Shown: positions 45,721 through 58,533, counted from the stretch's first letter. The stretch is 64,000 bases of DNA from Euryodendron excelsum (GCA_033060915.1 CM065378.1:16063501-16127500); one strand, 5' to 3'. The notes: generated by a model from the sequence alone, not told the origin. Made by a program: numbers and translations.

Positions 45721-48700
45721 TACTTTTTATGCTTTCAGTTAACTAAAATGGACATAATTTAGGTCTGTTACTTCAAAAGCATTATACTCTAGTAACTTAA
45801 ATTTATATAGCGAAGATAGAAAATTGGATGAAGCTTATGAATTCTTATTTTATATGTTAATTTTCTTATGTGATTCAAATTATTTTATATGTCAAATACT
45901 AGAATAATCCAGCTAGACACTGACATACATAACAATTACATATTCTTCATATTCAAATGTAGGATTGGATGGTAGTTTAATATGTACTCTGAAAATATGA
46001 AATATCCACTTTAAGTAGGGATCGCCAGGTACCAAATAAAAGTTTAGAAATATGTGAAGGGTCGAAGGAAAAGATGAAAACCACCCTTTAGGGCGTATAA
46101 GGATTGTGAAAAGTTGTGACATGCTAGAAATATTTTGACCGAGTCAGAGAGATAGGAGGATACTTTGGAAGCAGTTGTGGGGTGGGGGGTGTAGCACTGT
46201 TCAGTCTAGATACCAAAAAAATTATAGGGGCAAAACGTGATTTTATGAGTTTTTGGGTATGACAGCCTTGGTAGAGAATGGTTGTCAAGTGTAAGATAAC
46301 AGACACCAAAGAGAAATAGTTATTCGTACTTTTTTTTTTATTTTAAATTTCGTCAACCATCGGCTATCCACAAGTTCTACATGGGTTTGAATAAAATTTT
46401 TTATGGATAGTGCACAAAGGCTTCACAAATGAAGAACCCTCCTAAGTTGACAGGTATATTCTCAAGTTGACAGGTATATTCTCTTGAGACTTCAAGATAA
46501 CCACTAAAAGTGTTAAGTAGAGGAAGATAATTTTGATGTATTGTCCCGTGTTAACTAATTTCGTGAATGATGTGTTATATTCACACATATATTTCGTTTT
46601 TTTTTATTATTGTTATGGGCTAAGCTTAGTAGACGCCTATTTTGAAGTGCTTTTCAAAAAGTAGAGGGGTTTTTTTACTCGACCATTCTTTAGTTGGATA
46701 CTCTGAAGATATGTATGAAGAAATACTACTAGGAGTCAGCAATAATGAATTTATTCTAGGGAGTGAAGTGTCAAATTGACTCAGTAATCAGTTTGCTTCC
46801 TTGATCCACAATGAAGAGCAGGATTGATTTCATTTGGACAGTGTTGAAGCTGGTGGGTGTGAACGGGTGTAGAAGGTGAGGAGACACTCAGATGAGAGCC
46901 CAGGAGACAGGACTTTCTGGGGCATGTTTGCTGGACTTATTTGGCCATTATGATTTGCAATGAGGAGATAAAAAATGGCGTCTTGGTGGGAGGAGCAAAG
47001 GATCAATGCTGACAGTTTCAGAAGCTCCGGCAGGCTTTTGAATAAACAAGCTGTTCATTACCATAAAGGCCATGTTGAGGAACAACATCGGAGCATCAGC
47101 ATTGCCGATCGCCACTTTAGTGTTTGATGAACTGGTTGTCATGTACCTTGGACTGGATTTATACCATTATATATATATATATATCATTGGATCAGAAGGT
47201 GAATATTTCTTGGTTGATCTCTTATCTCTATATTCGCCAAATGCCATACTCTTAGACATTTATGCACGGGTAGTTTTTCATTTTTTTTTTTTAAGAGTGT
47301 TCGGGCATCAACTAATTTACTTCCTGATCCGGTAAAAGGCGCTTGTCTGCTGATTTAAGATATTTATAAGGGATAAATTTTTTGCGGTTAATTTGCATTT
47401 GACAAGAGTTAACTCTTTAACTTGATTGGGAAATTTCTTTTTTATTCATTGGTTCTTGTTTATCGTCATCGGCAGGGGTAGGAAGGTGGAGGGGGAGCGG
47501 TTGCTCATTGATTGGACTGGGCCCGTAAAATGCGAAATATTGAATAGTTGAAATGTTTACGGATAGGAGTTAAGTCATGGTTTGGTGGGGCCTTACTTCG
47601 AAGATGGAAGGAGCCTTTTGATAACTTCGGGTTAGGGGGTGCGTGTAGGGCGGGCGCTGTGAAATCACGCATTTATATGCTCCTGTTGTTACCTTCCACT
47701 TTTCTCTACTTGGTGATTAGCGAGGTTGTGTAAAGCAACAATGGATTATATATATATTTTCCGATGTACCTAAAACAAAAAGGGGATATATATTGTAAGA
47801 AATTAAATTGTGATTTTGATTTTGATTTTGATTTTGTTATCGGCTCACAATGGAAGTTGTAAAGCACGTAACAGTGGAGGATGGGTGGGTGGGTGGGTGG
47901 ATGAATGGATGAGAGAGAGATAGAGAGAGAGAGGAGGCATGCATGTGCAGCGATTTGGGCATATTATTATAAGGTTAAGATGCCTGGCGGTTGGGGTATT
48001 GCAAATCCGGGAGAAACGCCACGCACGTTCTACCACCTCATAAGTGGGCCCCACGATACAGCTGTAACAATGCGCTTTGTCTGCCCCCGCGCTGGCCTTC
48101 GGATTTCGGACAAATATAAAACTGGTAAAGTGGGTGCATTTAAATTTTAAGCTTTATTTATAGGTGGGACTTATCAAATATTCCCCTCACACACACAAAA
48201 AAAAAAAAAAAGCCCATTTCCATTTTCTTCTCTTTTTTTTTTTGTTTTGGTGTTATTAACTTATTACTTGCATTTATTTATTTCTTGTATATTTTCTGGA
48301 GCATATTTCATAGCACTCTGTTATGCACGGATTTGTTTCTGTCAATTGCTGCTTTGGGAGGACACATCTCTATCTTTCGGCTCCCTTAGGCACTGTTTGG
48401 ATTGTGAAAAGAATAAGGAATAAGGAAAGGAAAGAAAAGGGAAGGAAAGTTTTTGCAGAATTTTTTTTTTTTTTTACAATAATATATTTCGGCACCTCTC
48501 TTTCTTTCGTTGAGTTCTTTAATCTGTATAAGTTCCGAATAGAGCAGTAATTGTTTGCATTTTATATTGCTTACGTTTGACATACAACCATTGAAAGAAC
48601 GAAATGATGGTGTGTACTTGAGAAATATAATCCAGATCAACCATGCAATTTAGGCAGATTAAATTCATCCAATCAGATTAATTCATTCTTTCTAAGATGA

Positions 48701-50014
48701 AAAAAATGCTGTGGAGCGTGATTCAACGGGCTAAACAATGCGGTGGGCTTAGAAATCTCTCTCTCTCTCTCTCTCTCCCCCGCGTTAAGCCTAATTAATT
48801 AGTGATGTTTTGTGCCCATGCCAAAATTAGATTTGATGGAGTAAGGTTAGTCTAAGTAATACTAGCGCTTCACTCATGTTATAATAAGATCATGATTTTG
48901 ACTAACTGTTACTTTCACAACTCTGACCCTTCAATATAACCCAAAAAAAAACTGACGGACATGATTGGGCTAGGTTGAAGCCCAGATATTTCCAATTCCA
49001 GTGCTTTGCAGTAAACAATAATATAATTTTGCGGTGGTTTTCACGGGGTAAAATCTGCTGCGGCAACTTTTTTAAACAGTTTTAACAAAGTCCCAAGTTT
49101 CAAACTAAATTTCAGCTCAAAATATTTAAAAAAAAAAAGAACAAAAGCAAGGTAGAAGAAAAAGAAACACCCCATAAAATAGAGGAATCAGAGTGATAAT
49201 TAGACATCCGTTATACTTTGGGTGAAGAATTTTTCCAACTCATTTTTATTTTGAAAAAATTATTCCGTTGTTTTTGGAGTGTGAATGACTTTGTTTTAAC
49301 CCTCACATGATGGTCTAAATGACGCTTTAATAACATTGAATAAATTCTCTTTATTTCGGTATTGTTTTTCTTAGGATTTGAGTTCTCTTCATTTTATGAT
49401 TTAAAATGGAGATCTCTATTTTATAATCAATAGATTAGATGTAATTTTATCACATGTCTTATTAAAATTATGTTATTTTATATTAAAATTTATTTTTTTA
49501 TATATAATTTTAAAATTATTTATTTTTAAATAAATTTTAAATTAACTTATTTAAATTTTTTATTTTTATATTAATTGACGTGTCAATATATCATTCAACA
49601 TATTGAATATCTCTATTTCAAATACGGTGTGAATCTGTTTCTCTATGCCCTCTGTTTCGTTTCTTTTCTTTTGTTTTTAATCCCTTCGGTTTTTTTTTTT
49701 TTTTTAATTTGTTTTTTTGAATTTTTTTTAATTGTTATAAAGGTTTCAGCAATTATTAGCTGCAAAGTGAGGCCGATGACAGCACAGCATCTCTTGCTTG
49801 TTTTATCATCTCTCTCTCTCTTAATCATGATCACCTTCAACCCTCATTATCGTCATCTCTCTCTAAAGCCTATTCTCTCTCTCTCTCTCTCTCTCTCATA
49901 CACAGACAAGCACACACTCATTTTGCAGTGCAGTTGAGGGGATGATGATTATGTCGTTCATCCCATCTCCTTTACCGCTTTCTTTTTCTTAGTTTTCTTG
50001 CTTTAAGAAAAACA
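45721..50014. other. Intergenic stretch upstream of the trihelix gene
   Basis: No gene is firmly supported. The minus-strand frame 47142-46948 (MTTSSSNTKVAIGNADAPML...) has gene-like codon composition but no recognised domain or splice partner. Other contents: a 20 bp exact direct repeat at 46444-46483, a (TGATTT)n run at about 47811-47836, GGGT and GA repeats at 47881-47932, a (CT)n run near 48758-48777, and a GGCACTGTTTGGATTGTG stretch at 48392 that looks like the end of a small element. The last 150 bp (49860-50014) contain a CT-rich tract typical of plant core promoters. Confidence 0.3.
46444..46483. repeat. Exact 20 bp tandem duplication
   Basis: AAGTTGACAGGTATATTCTC occurs twice head to tail (46444-46463 and 46464-46483) without mismatches, so it is probably recent. 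Confidence 0.95.
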
Positions 50015-50022
50015 TATATAAA
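50015..50022 (+). promoter_or_regulatory. Probable TATA box of the GTL1-like gene
   Basis: TATATAAA lies 491 bp before the ATG at 50506. CT-rich sequence lies on both sides, including a (CT)n run at about 49877-49898 upstream and a long C/T-rich stretch at 50090-50270 downstream, as is common in plant core promoters and leaders. It implies a leader of about 450 nt containing the upstream ORF at 50282. Confidence 0.5.
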
Positions 50023-50281
50023 TCAGAAGGGAATAAAAATTAAATCATAAGCCAGCACTCACTCGTAGGGATTCTCTTTCTGGCGTCCAATCTTTCCAGT
50101 TGTCCATCCCGTCTTCTTTTACATCTTGACATCCATCCCAATTTCTCCCCCTCTGCCAAACTCTCCCCATCTCTTACTTCAATTCCCATCATCACCCCTT
50201 ACACACACACCCCCCCCTCACCCTCATCCTCTTTCCCCTTCCCCTTCGCTCTCCCAACTCTCTCACTCTTATCAAGGGTGA

Positions 50282-50359
50282 ATGAGGAAGGAAGGAAGAA
50301 AGGAGAGAAAACTTCCTAGCAGAATTAGCAGAAGAGTACATCCTCCTGTTATATTATAA
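50282..50359 (+). CDS. Upstream ORF in the putative leader of the GTL1-like gene (25 codons)
   Basis: This ATG appears to be the only one between the putative TATA box and the main ATG at 50506. It opens a 25-codon frame with a basic product (starting MRKEGRKERKLPSRIS, ending PPVIL) that closes with TAA at 50357-50359, 146 nt before the main start. If the leader begins near 50050, ribosomes would meet this frame first, which could lower translation of the transcription factor. The peptide sequence is not one I recognise. It depends on where transcription starts; a start after 50282 would exclude it. Confidence 0.45.
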   Translation: MRKEGRKERKLPSRISRRVHPPVIL

Positions 50360-50505
50360 CTTGCGCTGCTTCTGGCCCTGTTGTTATCATTGCAACACTT
50401 GGTTGAAAAAAGGATACAAGCTACAAGTCTCCTGGTAAAGGTATTGGAAGTAGGGGGCCGCCCGGGGTTTTTGTTTTAGGGGGTGTGGAGGGGCTAAGCT
50501 GAGAG

Positions 50506-51737
50506 ATGCAGCAGCGAGGAGGAGGGTCCCAATACGGAGCATCACCAACGGAGATGACTCCCTTCGCTTCTGCTGCAACTGATACGGGACACTCCATGCT
50601 GGGCGGCAGCAGCAGCGACCATCCCCAGCAGCAGCAGCAGCTCAAATTGGGAGATCCATCATTAGCAGAAGCAGAAGCAGAAGCAGAAGCAGCCTCTCCC
50701 ATCAGCAGCCGACCCCCTGCCACTACTGCTCATTCATCTGCTGGGAATTTTGAGGAACCCTTGCCCGTCCCCATCCCCATCCCCGGTGGATTGCCTGATG
50801 AGGATATGCTTGCCGGTGAGGAAGTCGATCGAGTAGGGGTTGCAGTAGGTAACAGGTGGCCCCGCCAAGAGACCTTGGCTCTCATCAAGATCAGGTCAGA
50901 CATGGATGTGGCCTTTAGAGATGCCTCCCTCAAGGGACCCCTCTGGGAAGATGTTTCCAGGTAAACCACCACCATCACCACCTTCCTCTCAAGCAGACCC
51001 AAAAAAAAAAAAGAAAAAGAAAAGAAAAAAAAAAAAAAGGAAAGATAAAATATAAATCATTTTTCCCTAAGCCTTTTTCCGAATGCCCCTACTCTTTGCG
51101 TATTAATCTTGGCATCTTAATTCTCATCCCAATGAAGAATTACCAAAACAGGCAATCCGATGGGTTAGAGTCCTTCACTTTTTAACGGAAGTGGTGCCCA
51201 GCTAAATAGCCACCAGTTTTTTCAGCTGCAATTACCCCTTATTTGGCACCTCCTACTCTTTCTATCAATTCCATGTCCCCTCACCGGACCCCGACCACCG
51301 GCCCCTTTCCTCTCCTCTCCTCTCCACTCCTCTCTAGCTACAAAATGATTTCCGCTCGGAGACATAGGAATAAATGGTTGCGTCGAGGTTCCGTTTCCAT
51401 TATTCAGATTTTTTTATTCTTCCCCAAATATTTTCTTTTCTATAAAACGATAGTAGATCCATTTGCTGGCGCATAAACGAAGAGAGTGCTTTCAGTGGGT
51501 TATTTTTGGTTTTGTTTTGTTTGTTTTTTTTTTGGGTGGGGGTTAGGCCGTAAGTTTCAAATCCTACAATCATTACAGGCAGCAACAGATTATTGTAGAA
51601 ATAAGAATGGAGAACTCTCACCTTCCATTACGGTCTGAACTATCGTACCACGGATCCTTAGGCACCTTGATTTCCCCAGTCATAACGGTAGTGTGACTTG
51701 TGAGTTATGATGGGCATTAGCATTCTTCGAGGATTTT

Positions 51738-51772
<35 letters not shown>

Positions 51773-54700
51773 TTGTGCACGAAGACGCACATGGCTTCTA
51801 TCTCTGAATGCATCACGATTCACGAGATGGGCATGTTTTATTTCTTTCTCTGAATTTCAGAATGGCCCAGATCCACTGCATGATTTCTAGCCAATCGCCA
51901 CCACGTCCCCTTCCCCAACTTTTTCTTTCTTTTTTTTTTTTTTTTCCTTCCCCTTTTTGTTTGAAAACACGAAGCAACTCGTGATTGAAAAATTGAGAAT
52001 CCCGAGAGGTAAATTATTTTGATGGATGATGCTTTGCAACCAAAAAACTTATACATAAATTTTTATCGTATGGCTGCACATGTGGCTGGCCACATCACAT
52101 TTAAAATATTAAAAAAATAGTTTAAGAATAAAACGCCTCTCTCACTTACCAAAAACCCAAAAAGCCTTTCTCATGGGAATTTGAACCTGACATCTCCTAA
52201 GCCATTCTCACCTGGCGTGCAGCCCAACATCAACCGGCGTTTATTCCGGCCACCGGAAAAGAAGCAGAACTTCTTCCCTTTATAGCAAGATTCTTATCTA
52301 ACATTTGAGATCTTGAACGCAAAATCTAAGGTTTTCCAAAATCCCAGCCAAATTGCTTCGGCAACCGAAAACGTTCAGAACTTCCCCTTCAAACAAGGTT
52401 CCATTTTTAGGGTGAAAGTCTCGCGAAAGACTTTTTGTATAGGCTTCTGTCGTTTTCCATTGTCTAAGTGTGGTCATTAAGAACTATCAGCAAGTCCTAA
52501 TGAAAAGCTAAAGAGATTTAGGCATTGATTAAACCTTGTATGGTGGGGAAACAAAAAGAGAAAAGAAAGAAAAATATCGTTGAAATCTCATGTTTATATA
52601 GTATTCATACATCTTGTTGGCTTTGATTTCTGAATATTGCTACAAAAATTTTCCCAAGAAAGACCCACTGGTGTTTACAGTAATACGAACAACGGTGGGA
52701 AACATACCAATGATGTCAAGGAAAAAAAAACACGGGGTATTATCGATGGTAGAGATCTAGGAGGGAGGCTATATCTTGGTGGATATGGGTAATAACGTTG
52801 GCTATGGTGTCACAATGGCTGTTCGTTTCGGCGGTGATGGTGATAGTGCCGTCGGCAAGGAAAGAGTGAATTGAAAGGGCAAAAGAGAAGGGCACTTTTC
52901 TCTTTTAATTTTTGCCAAATAAGTTGCCATGCCAGCCATACATACAGGTCATTCTGGTCAAATTTTTCTGGTTAAAATTTCTGGAAGAATACGATTTTCC
53001 TATTTTGATTTACCTTTTTTAACTTCCTTTGTTTTCCATTTTTATTCCCCCTCCCCAAAAAAATAATTTTGTCCTCGGTCTACTTCTCTATTCATTTTCA
53101 CTTTAAACTAGTTAGCGGAACAGGCGATGGGAGGGGAAACATGCAACGGGACTGAAAGTGGAGTTTGTCATTTTTTCTCTAATTTCGTTATGTTTTTCCT
53201 CGTGACGTTGTGACGACAAGGATCTAGTGTTTAGATATATATACACTCACTTTTAATTCCCCCACATAATATAGTGACTACGCTCTAATACGCTATTGTT
53301 TCGGGTCGGTGGGATTTGCAGGAAGCTAGCAGATCTAGGATACAAAAGAAGTGCCAAGAAATGCAAAGAAAAATTTGAGAACGTCCACAAATACTACAAG
53401 CGAACAAAGGAAGGCCGAGCTGGTCGTCAAGATGGGAAGAGCTATAGGTTCTTCAGCCAGCTTGAAGCTCTTGCCAGCAGCAACGTGTCAGCAGCAGCCC
53501 CAGCCATGCCCACATCCACCAGACCAACCCTAGCCTGCGTCGCAAGCAGCCAGCAGCTGGTTACTGCTCCTCTTCCTGTTTCGATTGGGATTGGGATGGA
53601 GGTCACCAACCCCATGCAACTAGTCTCTTCTATTTGGATTCCTCCTCCTCCTCTTCCTCCTGTCTCAGCTGCGCTGGCCCAAGCACCAGCCCCTTCAGTT
53701 ATTGGGGCGACATTTCCCTCAGATTTAAGTGCAGAGATTGCACCTCCATCATCTGGACCCACTACAGTGGCAGCAAGACCAGCAGCTGCTGCAATAGGAG
53801 TCAGCTTCACTTCTGATAGCTCCGTATCTTCTTCAGGCTCTGAGGAGCAGGACGAGGACGAGGACGGGGAGATGGAGGCGGCGGCAGCAGCGATGGAGGT
53901 TGAAGGTAACTTGGAAGGTGAGCAAGCCAGCACTCACCAACGCAAACGCCAAAGGGGATCATCAAAGCGGGTTAGCAGTAGTAGCAATGAGCGGATGATG
54001 GAATTCTTTGAGGGTCTAATGAAGCAGGTGATGCAAAAGCAGGAGGGCATGCAGCAAAGGTTTTTGGAGACCATAGAGAAGAGAGAGAAGGACAGGATGA
54101 TTAGAGAAGAAGCTTGGAAGAGACAAGAGATGGCGAGGCAGGCCCGTGAACATGAGCTCATGGCTCAGGAGCGCGCCATGTCCGCTTCAAGGGATGCTGC
54201 CATTATTGCTTTCTTGCAAAAAATTACTGGTCAGACCATCCAGTTACCACAGCCTGTTATCATTCCTGCTGCCCCTCCTCCACCACCGCCACCACCTTTC
54301 CCCATTCCCCCATCATCATCAGTGCCGCCGCCACCACCACCATCTGAACAACGACATCACAAAACCCAACAGCAACAACAGCAGCATTATGAGCAACAGC
54401 CGCACCAACAACAACGTCAACAGCAACAACAACTTCATCATCACCACCACCATCCTCAAGCTGCTTTCGAACTCGTAAAGCATCATCATCCAACTATTTC
54501 TTCTGAAGTCGTCATGGCAGTCCCAGAACAGCAGGTACCGCCACAGGAGATAAGTGGAGGTGCGAGCTTCGAGACATCCTCCTCGAGATGGCCGAAAGCA
54601 GAAGTTCTTGCACTAATAAAGTTGAGGAGCGGGCTTGAGTCGAGGTACCAAGAGGCAGGGCCAAAAGGCCCTCTCTGGGAAGAAATCTCGGCAGGGATGC

Positions 54701-55436
54701 AGCGGATGGGATATAAAAGAAGTGCCAAGAGATGCAAGGAAAAATGGGAGAATATCAACAAGTACTTCAAAAAGGTCAAGGAAAGCAACAAGCAAAGGCC
54801 CGCAGATGCAAAAACCTGCCCTTACTTCCATCAGTTGGATGCCTTGTACCGGAAGAAGATAATTGGCAGTTCCAGTGGTGGAGGCGGCAGCAGTACTGTC
54901 GATGGTAACCAGAACAGGCCAGAACAACAGGAGCAGCAGGAAAGCGGGATGATGGATCCAATACCAGCTATAAGTCTACAAGAAATGACTGACGTACCAA
55001 CCATCATGCCCTCATCACAAACCACTGAATTAGATAACAAAGGTGGAGTTAGTTCTGACTTGCAGACAAGTAATGCAGGTTTGACGGCAACCCTCTTTGG
55101 AGCAGGAAGTTGCAGTGGTGCTGATACAGGGGCAAAGAAGGTAAAAATATTTTTTTAAAAACATTGTTATTGATTATAATTTGTTCAATATTTCCACTAG
55201 AATCTCCACTTCAATAAAAATCTTATCTTTAATAAATGTAAAACAAAATAACCGATGGTTCTCAGCTTGTTCAATGCCCGTTGGAATGGCTGAATCTTGT
55301 TTTTCTATTGAAGCCAGAAGACATTGTGAAGGAGCAGCAGCAAAAGCAACAAACACAGCAGTTGTTGATGATGGACTGTGATAAGACTGATGAACCTGGC
55401 AGTGATATTATAGATCAGGACGATGATGAAGATGAA

Positions 55437-55472
<36 letters not shown>

Positions 55473-55583
55473 CAAGTGGAAATGAATAAGTTGGCTTATA
55501 AGATAGAGTTCCAAAGACAAAACGCAGGTTCCTCTAATGGAGGGGGGAATGGGGCACCTTCCTTCTTGGCCATGGTTCAGTAA
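50506..55583 (+). CDS. GTL1: GT-2-type trihelix transcription factor, GTL1-like
   Basis: Nuclear DNA-binding regulator; Arabidopsis GTL1 binds GT elements and represses cell-growth and stomatal genes. Exons 50506-50960, 53322-55140 and 55314-55583 give 847 residues; introns are 2361 and 173 bp, GT-AG. Intron 1 splits codon 152 inside the first trihelix domain (about 116-205: NRWPRQETLALIKIRSDMD, KGPLWEDVSRKLADLGYKRS). The second trihelix is at about 571-665 (SSRWPKAEVLALIKLRSGLE, KGPLWEEISAGMQRMGYKRS). Between them are SSKRVSSSSNERMMEFFEGL and a long charged helix (about 369-455), then proline-, glutamine- and histidine-rich tracts. Exon 3 encodes an acidic run with twelve consecutive D residues. 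An EAEAASPISSRPPA segment near the N terminus is a GTL1-like mark. TGA six bases before ATG 50506 fixes the start. Longer than Arabidopsis GTL1 (about 590 residues), mainly through low-complexity tracts. Orthology to GTL1 over DF1 is inferred. Confidence 0.9.
50961..53321 (+). other. Long first intron of the GTL1-like gene
   Basis: This 2361 bp intron begins GTAAACCACC and ends GGGATTTGCAG. It contains A-runs just after the donor (51000-51040), a (TC)n microsatellite at 51740-51768 and C/T-rich blocks, but no recognised inserted gene. It lies between the halves of the first DNA-binding domain, so intron retention would truncate the protein inside that domain. Confidence 0.8.
51740..51768. repeat. 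(TC)14 microsatellite in intron 1
   Basis: An uninterrupted TC run of 29 bases in the first intron of the trihelix gene. It is a simple length-variable tract. Confidence 0.95.
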
Positions 55584-55851
55584 GTTGGCAACTTCCGTCC
55601 AGTATCGGTGGTGGTGGTGGTGGTGGTGCTCCTTCCCACAAAATGTACTATATGTATCTATCTGTTCAGAAGCTCGACAAGAAGATTCCCTAACATCTGA
55701 ATTTGAAGCCTGATAACCTCATGTTTCACCTACTCTCTTTGGACATCAATTACCATCTTCTTCCCCTATAATAGCTTTCTTGAGACTGGGAAATCTTGGA
55801 TGGCGGCCAGTTGTATCTTTACTAATTTATTGATTTGATTTGTTATTAGAG

Positions 55852-55857
55852 AATAAA
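55852..55857 (+). terminator. Candidate poly(A) signal of the GTL1-like gene
   Basis: AATAAA lies 269 bp after the stop codon, after a GGT microsatellite (55606-55626) in the presumed 3' UTR. No closer canonical signal was seen. Confidence 0.5.
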
Positions 55858-57062
55858 CAACCATTTGAAGGTAAAATGGAAGGGATTGGATTAAAGTTGA
55901 CGTAATTAATAAGCCCTCCGGGCTGCAGTGGGGGACAGAAGGAAACACAGAAAGGCCAAGAAGAAGAGAGAGCAAGAGATGCAGAACTGCTTTATGAAGA
56001 GATCGTGCTGGTAGCATACAGAAGCAGAAGTAATTCCTATTGCTCTATTAATTGATAAGCTTTGTGTTTCGTTCTTTATTGCTTGGATTGTACGAAATGA
56101 AAGCCAAAAAGGGGTACTATTCATGTTTACATTTGGAATTTCTCTTTCTTAATTTCCTATTAACTTTGTTTTGTTGTTGTTGTTATCTAATTATCTCTGC
56201 CTACCAATTAGTGACATGACCTAGAGAAAACAAAAGAAAAAAAGAAAAAAGTAAGTTGAGAAACGGAGGAACTGAAGTGAGCACTCTTCACCGACGGAAT
56301 GGGAAGTTCGTTTTCCTCGTTGAAGCCTTGATGAGTTCATGGCCTCCTTGAGACTGAAATGTGGTAGCTTCTGGTGGTATTGTTTTTGGCTGCCTATAAA
56401 ATCTCCAGCTATCTCCCACGAGTTCCGAGCCTAACTGCAACAATCCATTTTTCTAATTTAATTCTTTTTATTTTAAGTTTTTGGTGAGGCAGTTGTATTA
56501 ACTATAAGTTCAAGAGAGATCATTATTTCCAAATTCAGGAGTTACTAGCAATTTTACCAAAAAATAAGTTGGAGAAGTAGTAGGTGCTTAGACCTATTTG
56601 ATTCAATAGCATGTGTGTTTATTGTGGATTTATTTAGACCAAAGCTACTATATGTTCAAAGAATAAAAAAAAGAAGGAAGAAGGAAGAAGGAAATTAGAA
56701 GTTGAATGGAGCCTACGTGCATCTTGTCGCTCATCACCTCTCTCAATTTGAAATACCCCAGCTAGATGAAAAGGGTGGTTGATTTTGCTCAATTTGAAAA
56801 ATCCTAAATTTAGAGTTGTTCTAGAAAAGTGGCATGGCTATTTTACTATAAGTATAGAAAATTATTGAGGGTCACCGTTACACGGCGTGACAATGCCTGT
56901 GGTGTGACATTCTCCTCATGTTTCAAGGCAAGATCCTCAAATTTTTTAATGATCAACTATATTAATGTTTATAATTTCTTCCATTGCAATTTCTCTATGA
57001 TAGAAATGAAAACATGGCATCAAATGAGTATAACGTTATACCATGTAACCATGATAATTAAG
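55858..57062. other. Intergenic stretch downstream of the GTL1-like gene
   Basis: No gene is supported. A purine-rich stretch (55920-55985) and AAG repeats (56660-56690) are the only notable contents. The duplicated segment begins at about 57063. Confidence 0.35.
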
Positions 57063-58016
57063 GTAGATAATTACTCCGAAAGTACAGATTAACTACAAGA
57101 TAGAGAAGAAAAAGAAAAAGGCCAATATATGACAATAGACCGCCCAATTAATTTTTTAAGCCCAAGTTTGAAACCCAAACCAAGCCCAACAACGGGCCAG
57201 ACCAGCCCTAGGATTCATTGCTGGATCTAGCCCATGGGTGGGCAGTGCTTCGGCCCACCAAGTCTGTGATTTTTTCTTTTGAATCATTTCTGTTTGTGTA
57301 CTAAACAATGTACGAAAATAATTAACATTTCTAGCTAGGCAAAGGCAATAGAGTCTGTGAAGCATGATAACTCACTTCCTTCTTTTGTTTTTTTGGTTAA
57401 TTGAAAAAGACTACAAGTAGGACCAAAGCCTGAATGAAAATCTGGCCAATTGGACTAGCCTCAATTGTTTACTTCTTTCTTTTCTTTATCAAATAGCAAA
57501 TTATTAGGTGATTGGTGTCGACTGGACATGTATAATAGCTAAGAAACTTTATTATAATATATAATAATGATGATGATCACGAATAATAAAAAAGTTCCAG
57601 CAGCCTCCGTGTCAAGCATCACAATGTATACCATTAATTAACCTTCTTAATACTGGATTGGAGACCTCTATCTAAGCATGCATGATGCATCACATGATTT
57701 TGCATGTTACTCCTTTCTTTTCATTTAACTCACTTGTAAGGTGACTTCAAGATGCCCATGGAAGCAGCAAATCAAATAAACATAATTTATAAATAATAAT
57801 AAGAATAATAACTATAACAATAATGCAAAGAATATAAAACATTAGCAGACTTTCATGTCATTTTTTTTAAAAAAAAAAAAAGGCAAAAGATTGCCGGCCT
57901 TTTGCTGACTGGCACACAATTAATCAACCATGCATTTCCACTTAATTATATCGATCCCCGACTCCTCTGACCTCTGAACAAGTAGGACGCAGTATATACG
58001 AACATTAACTTATGCA

Positions 58017-58051
<35 letters not shown>

Positions 58052-58533
58052 ATTGTTGAGTGTGTGAACATGCCTAAAGTTCTGTGATAGGATATACTCC
58101 TGCACATGGATATATGATCATAGAGATTTCTAAATTATGCCTGCAGGCCTGACAAGACATGAAAGGAGATTTATTTAGCTAGGCTTCTCATGAGATCCTC
58201 ACCGCACAAATGTTCTAAAATCATGATCATGATCCTTCCCGATTCCGTCTGTAAACAACTTTCACCTTTCTTGAACCCAAGTCCTCTCCTGAACAGAAGT
58301 TCCAACATAATTAAGCAAGTGAACCACCATATAAAGTACTAGAGGAAATGCAAATGCTATGTGCATATATATATATATATATGTATTCGATATACAAATA
58401 TGTATATATATTACCTTTCTTTACCCAATCAATCAACGTTTCAATTTCACACATTTTTGTTTCAAATTTATACTCTTTATCTTGAATTTTTGGGGCATTT
58501 AGGTCTGCCAACTCATTTGAAGAATTAGACTTC
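57063..58533. repeat. Copy A of a large direct duplication (non-coding)
   Basis: This segment is repeated as copy B (59838-62402). Shared blocks in the same order include CAACGGGCCAGACCAGCCCT, TAATTAACATTTCTAGCTAG, AAGTTCCAGCAGCC-CCGTGT, TAAGCATGCATGATGCATCA, GATCATGATCCTTCCCGATT, TTGAACCCAAGTCCTCTCCT and GGCATTTAGGTCTGCCAACT. Identity by eye is around 90 percent, with small indels. No conserved reading frame runs through both copies, so it is not an obvious gene duplication. CATGCA (RY-type) words cluster near 57676-57710. The likely origin is a segmental duplication, or an unrecognised long repeat. Confidence 0.85.

Noticed and set aside
53442..54961. Minus-strand and alternative-frame open frames across trihelix exon 2
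   Set aside because: They are shadows caused by the GC-richer, repeat-rich coding exon. The plus-strand frame carries both trihelix motifs.
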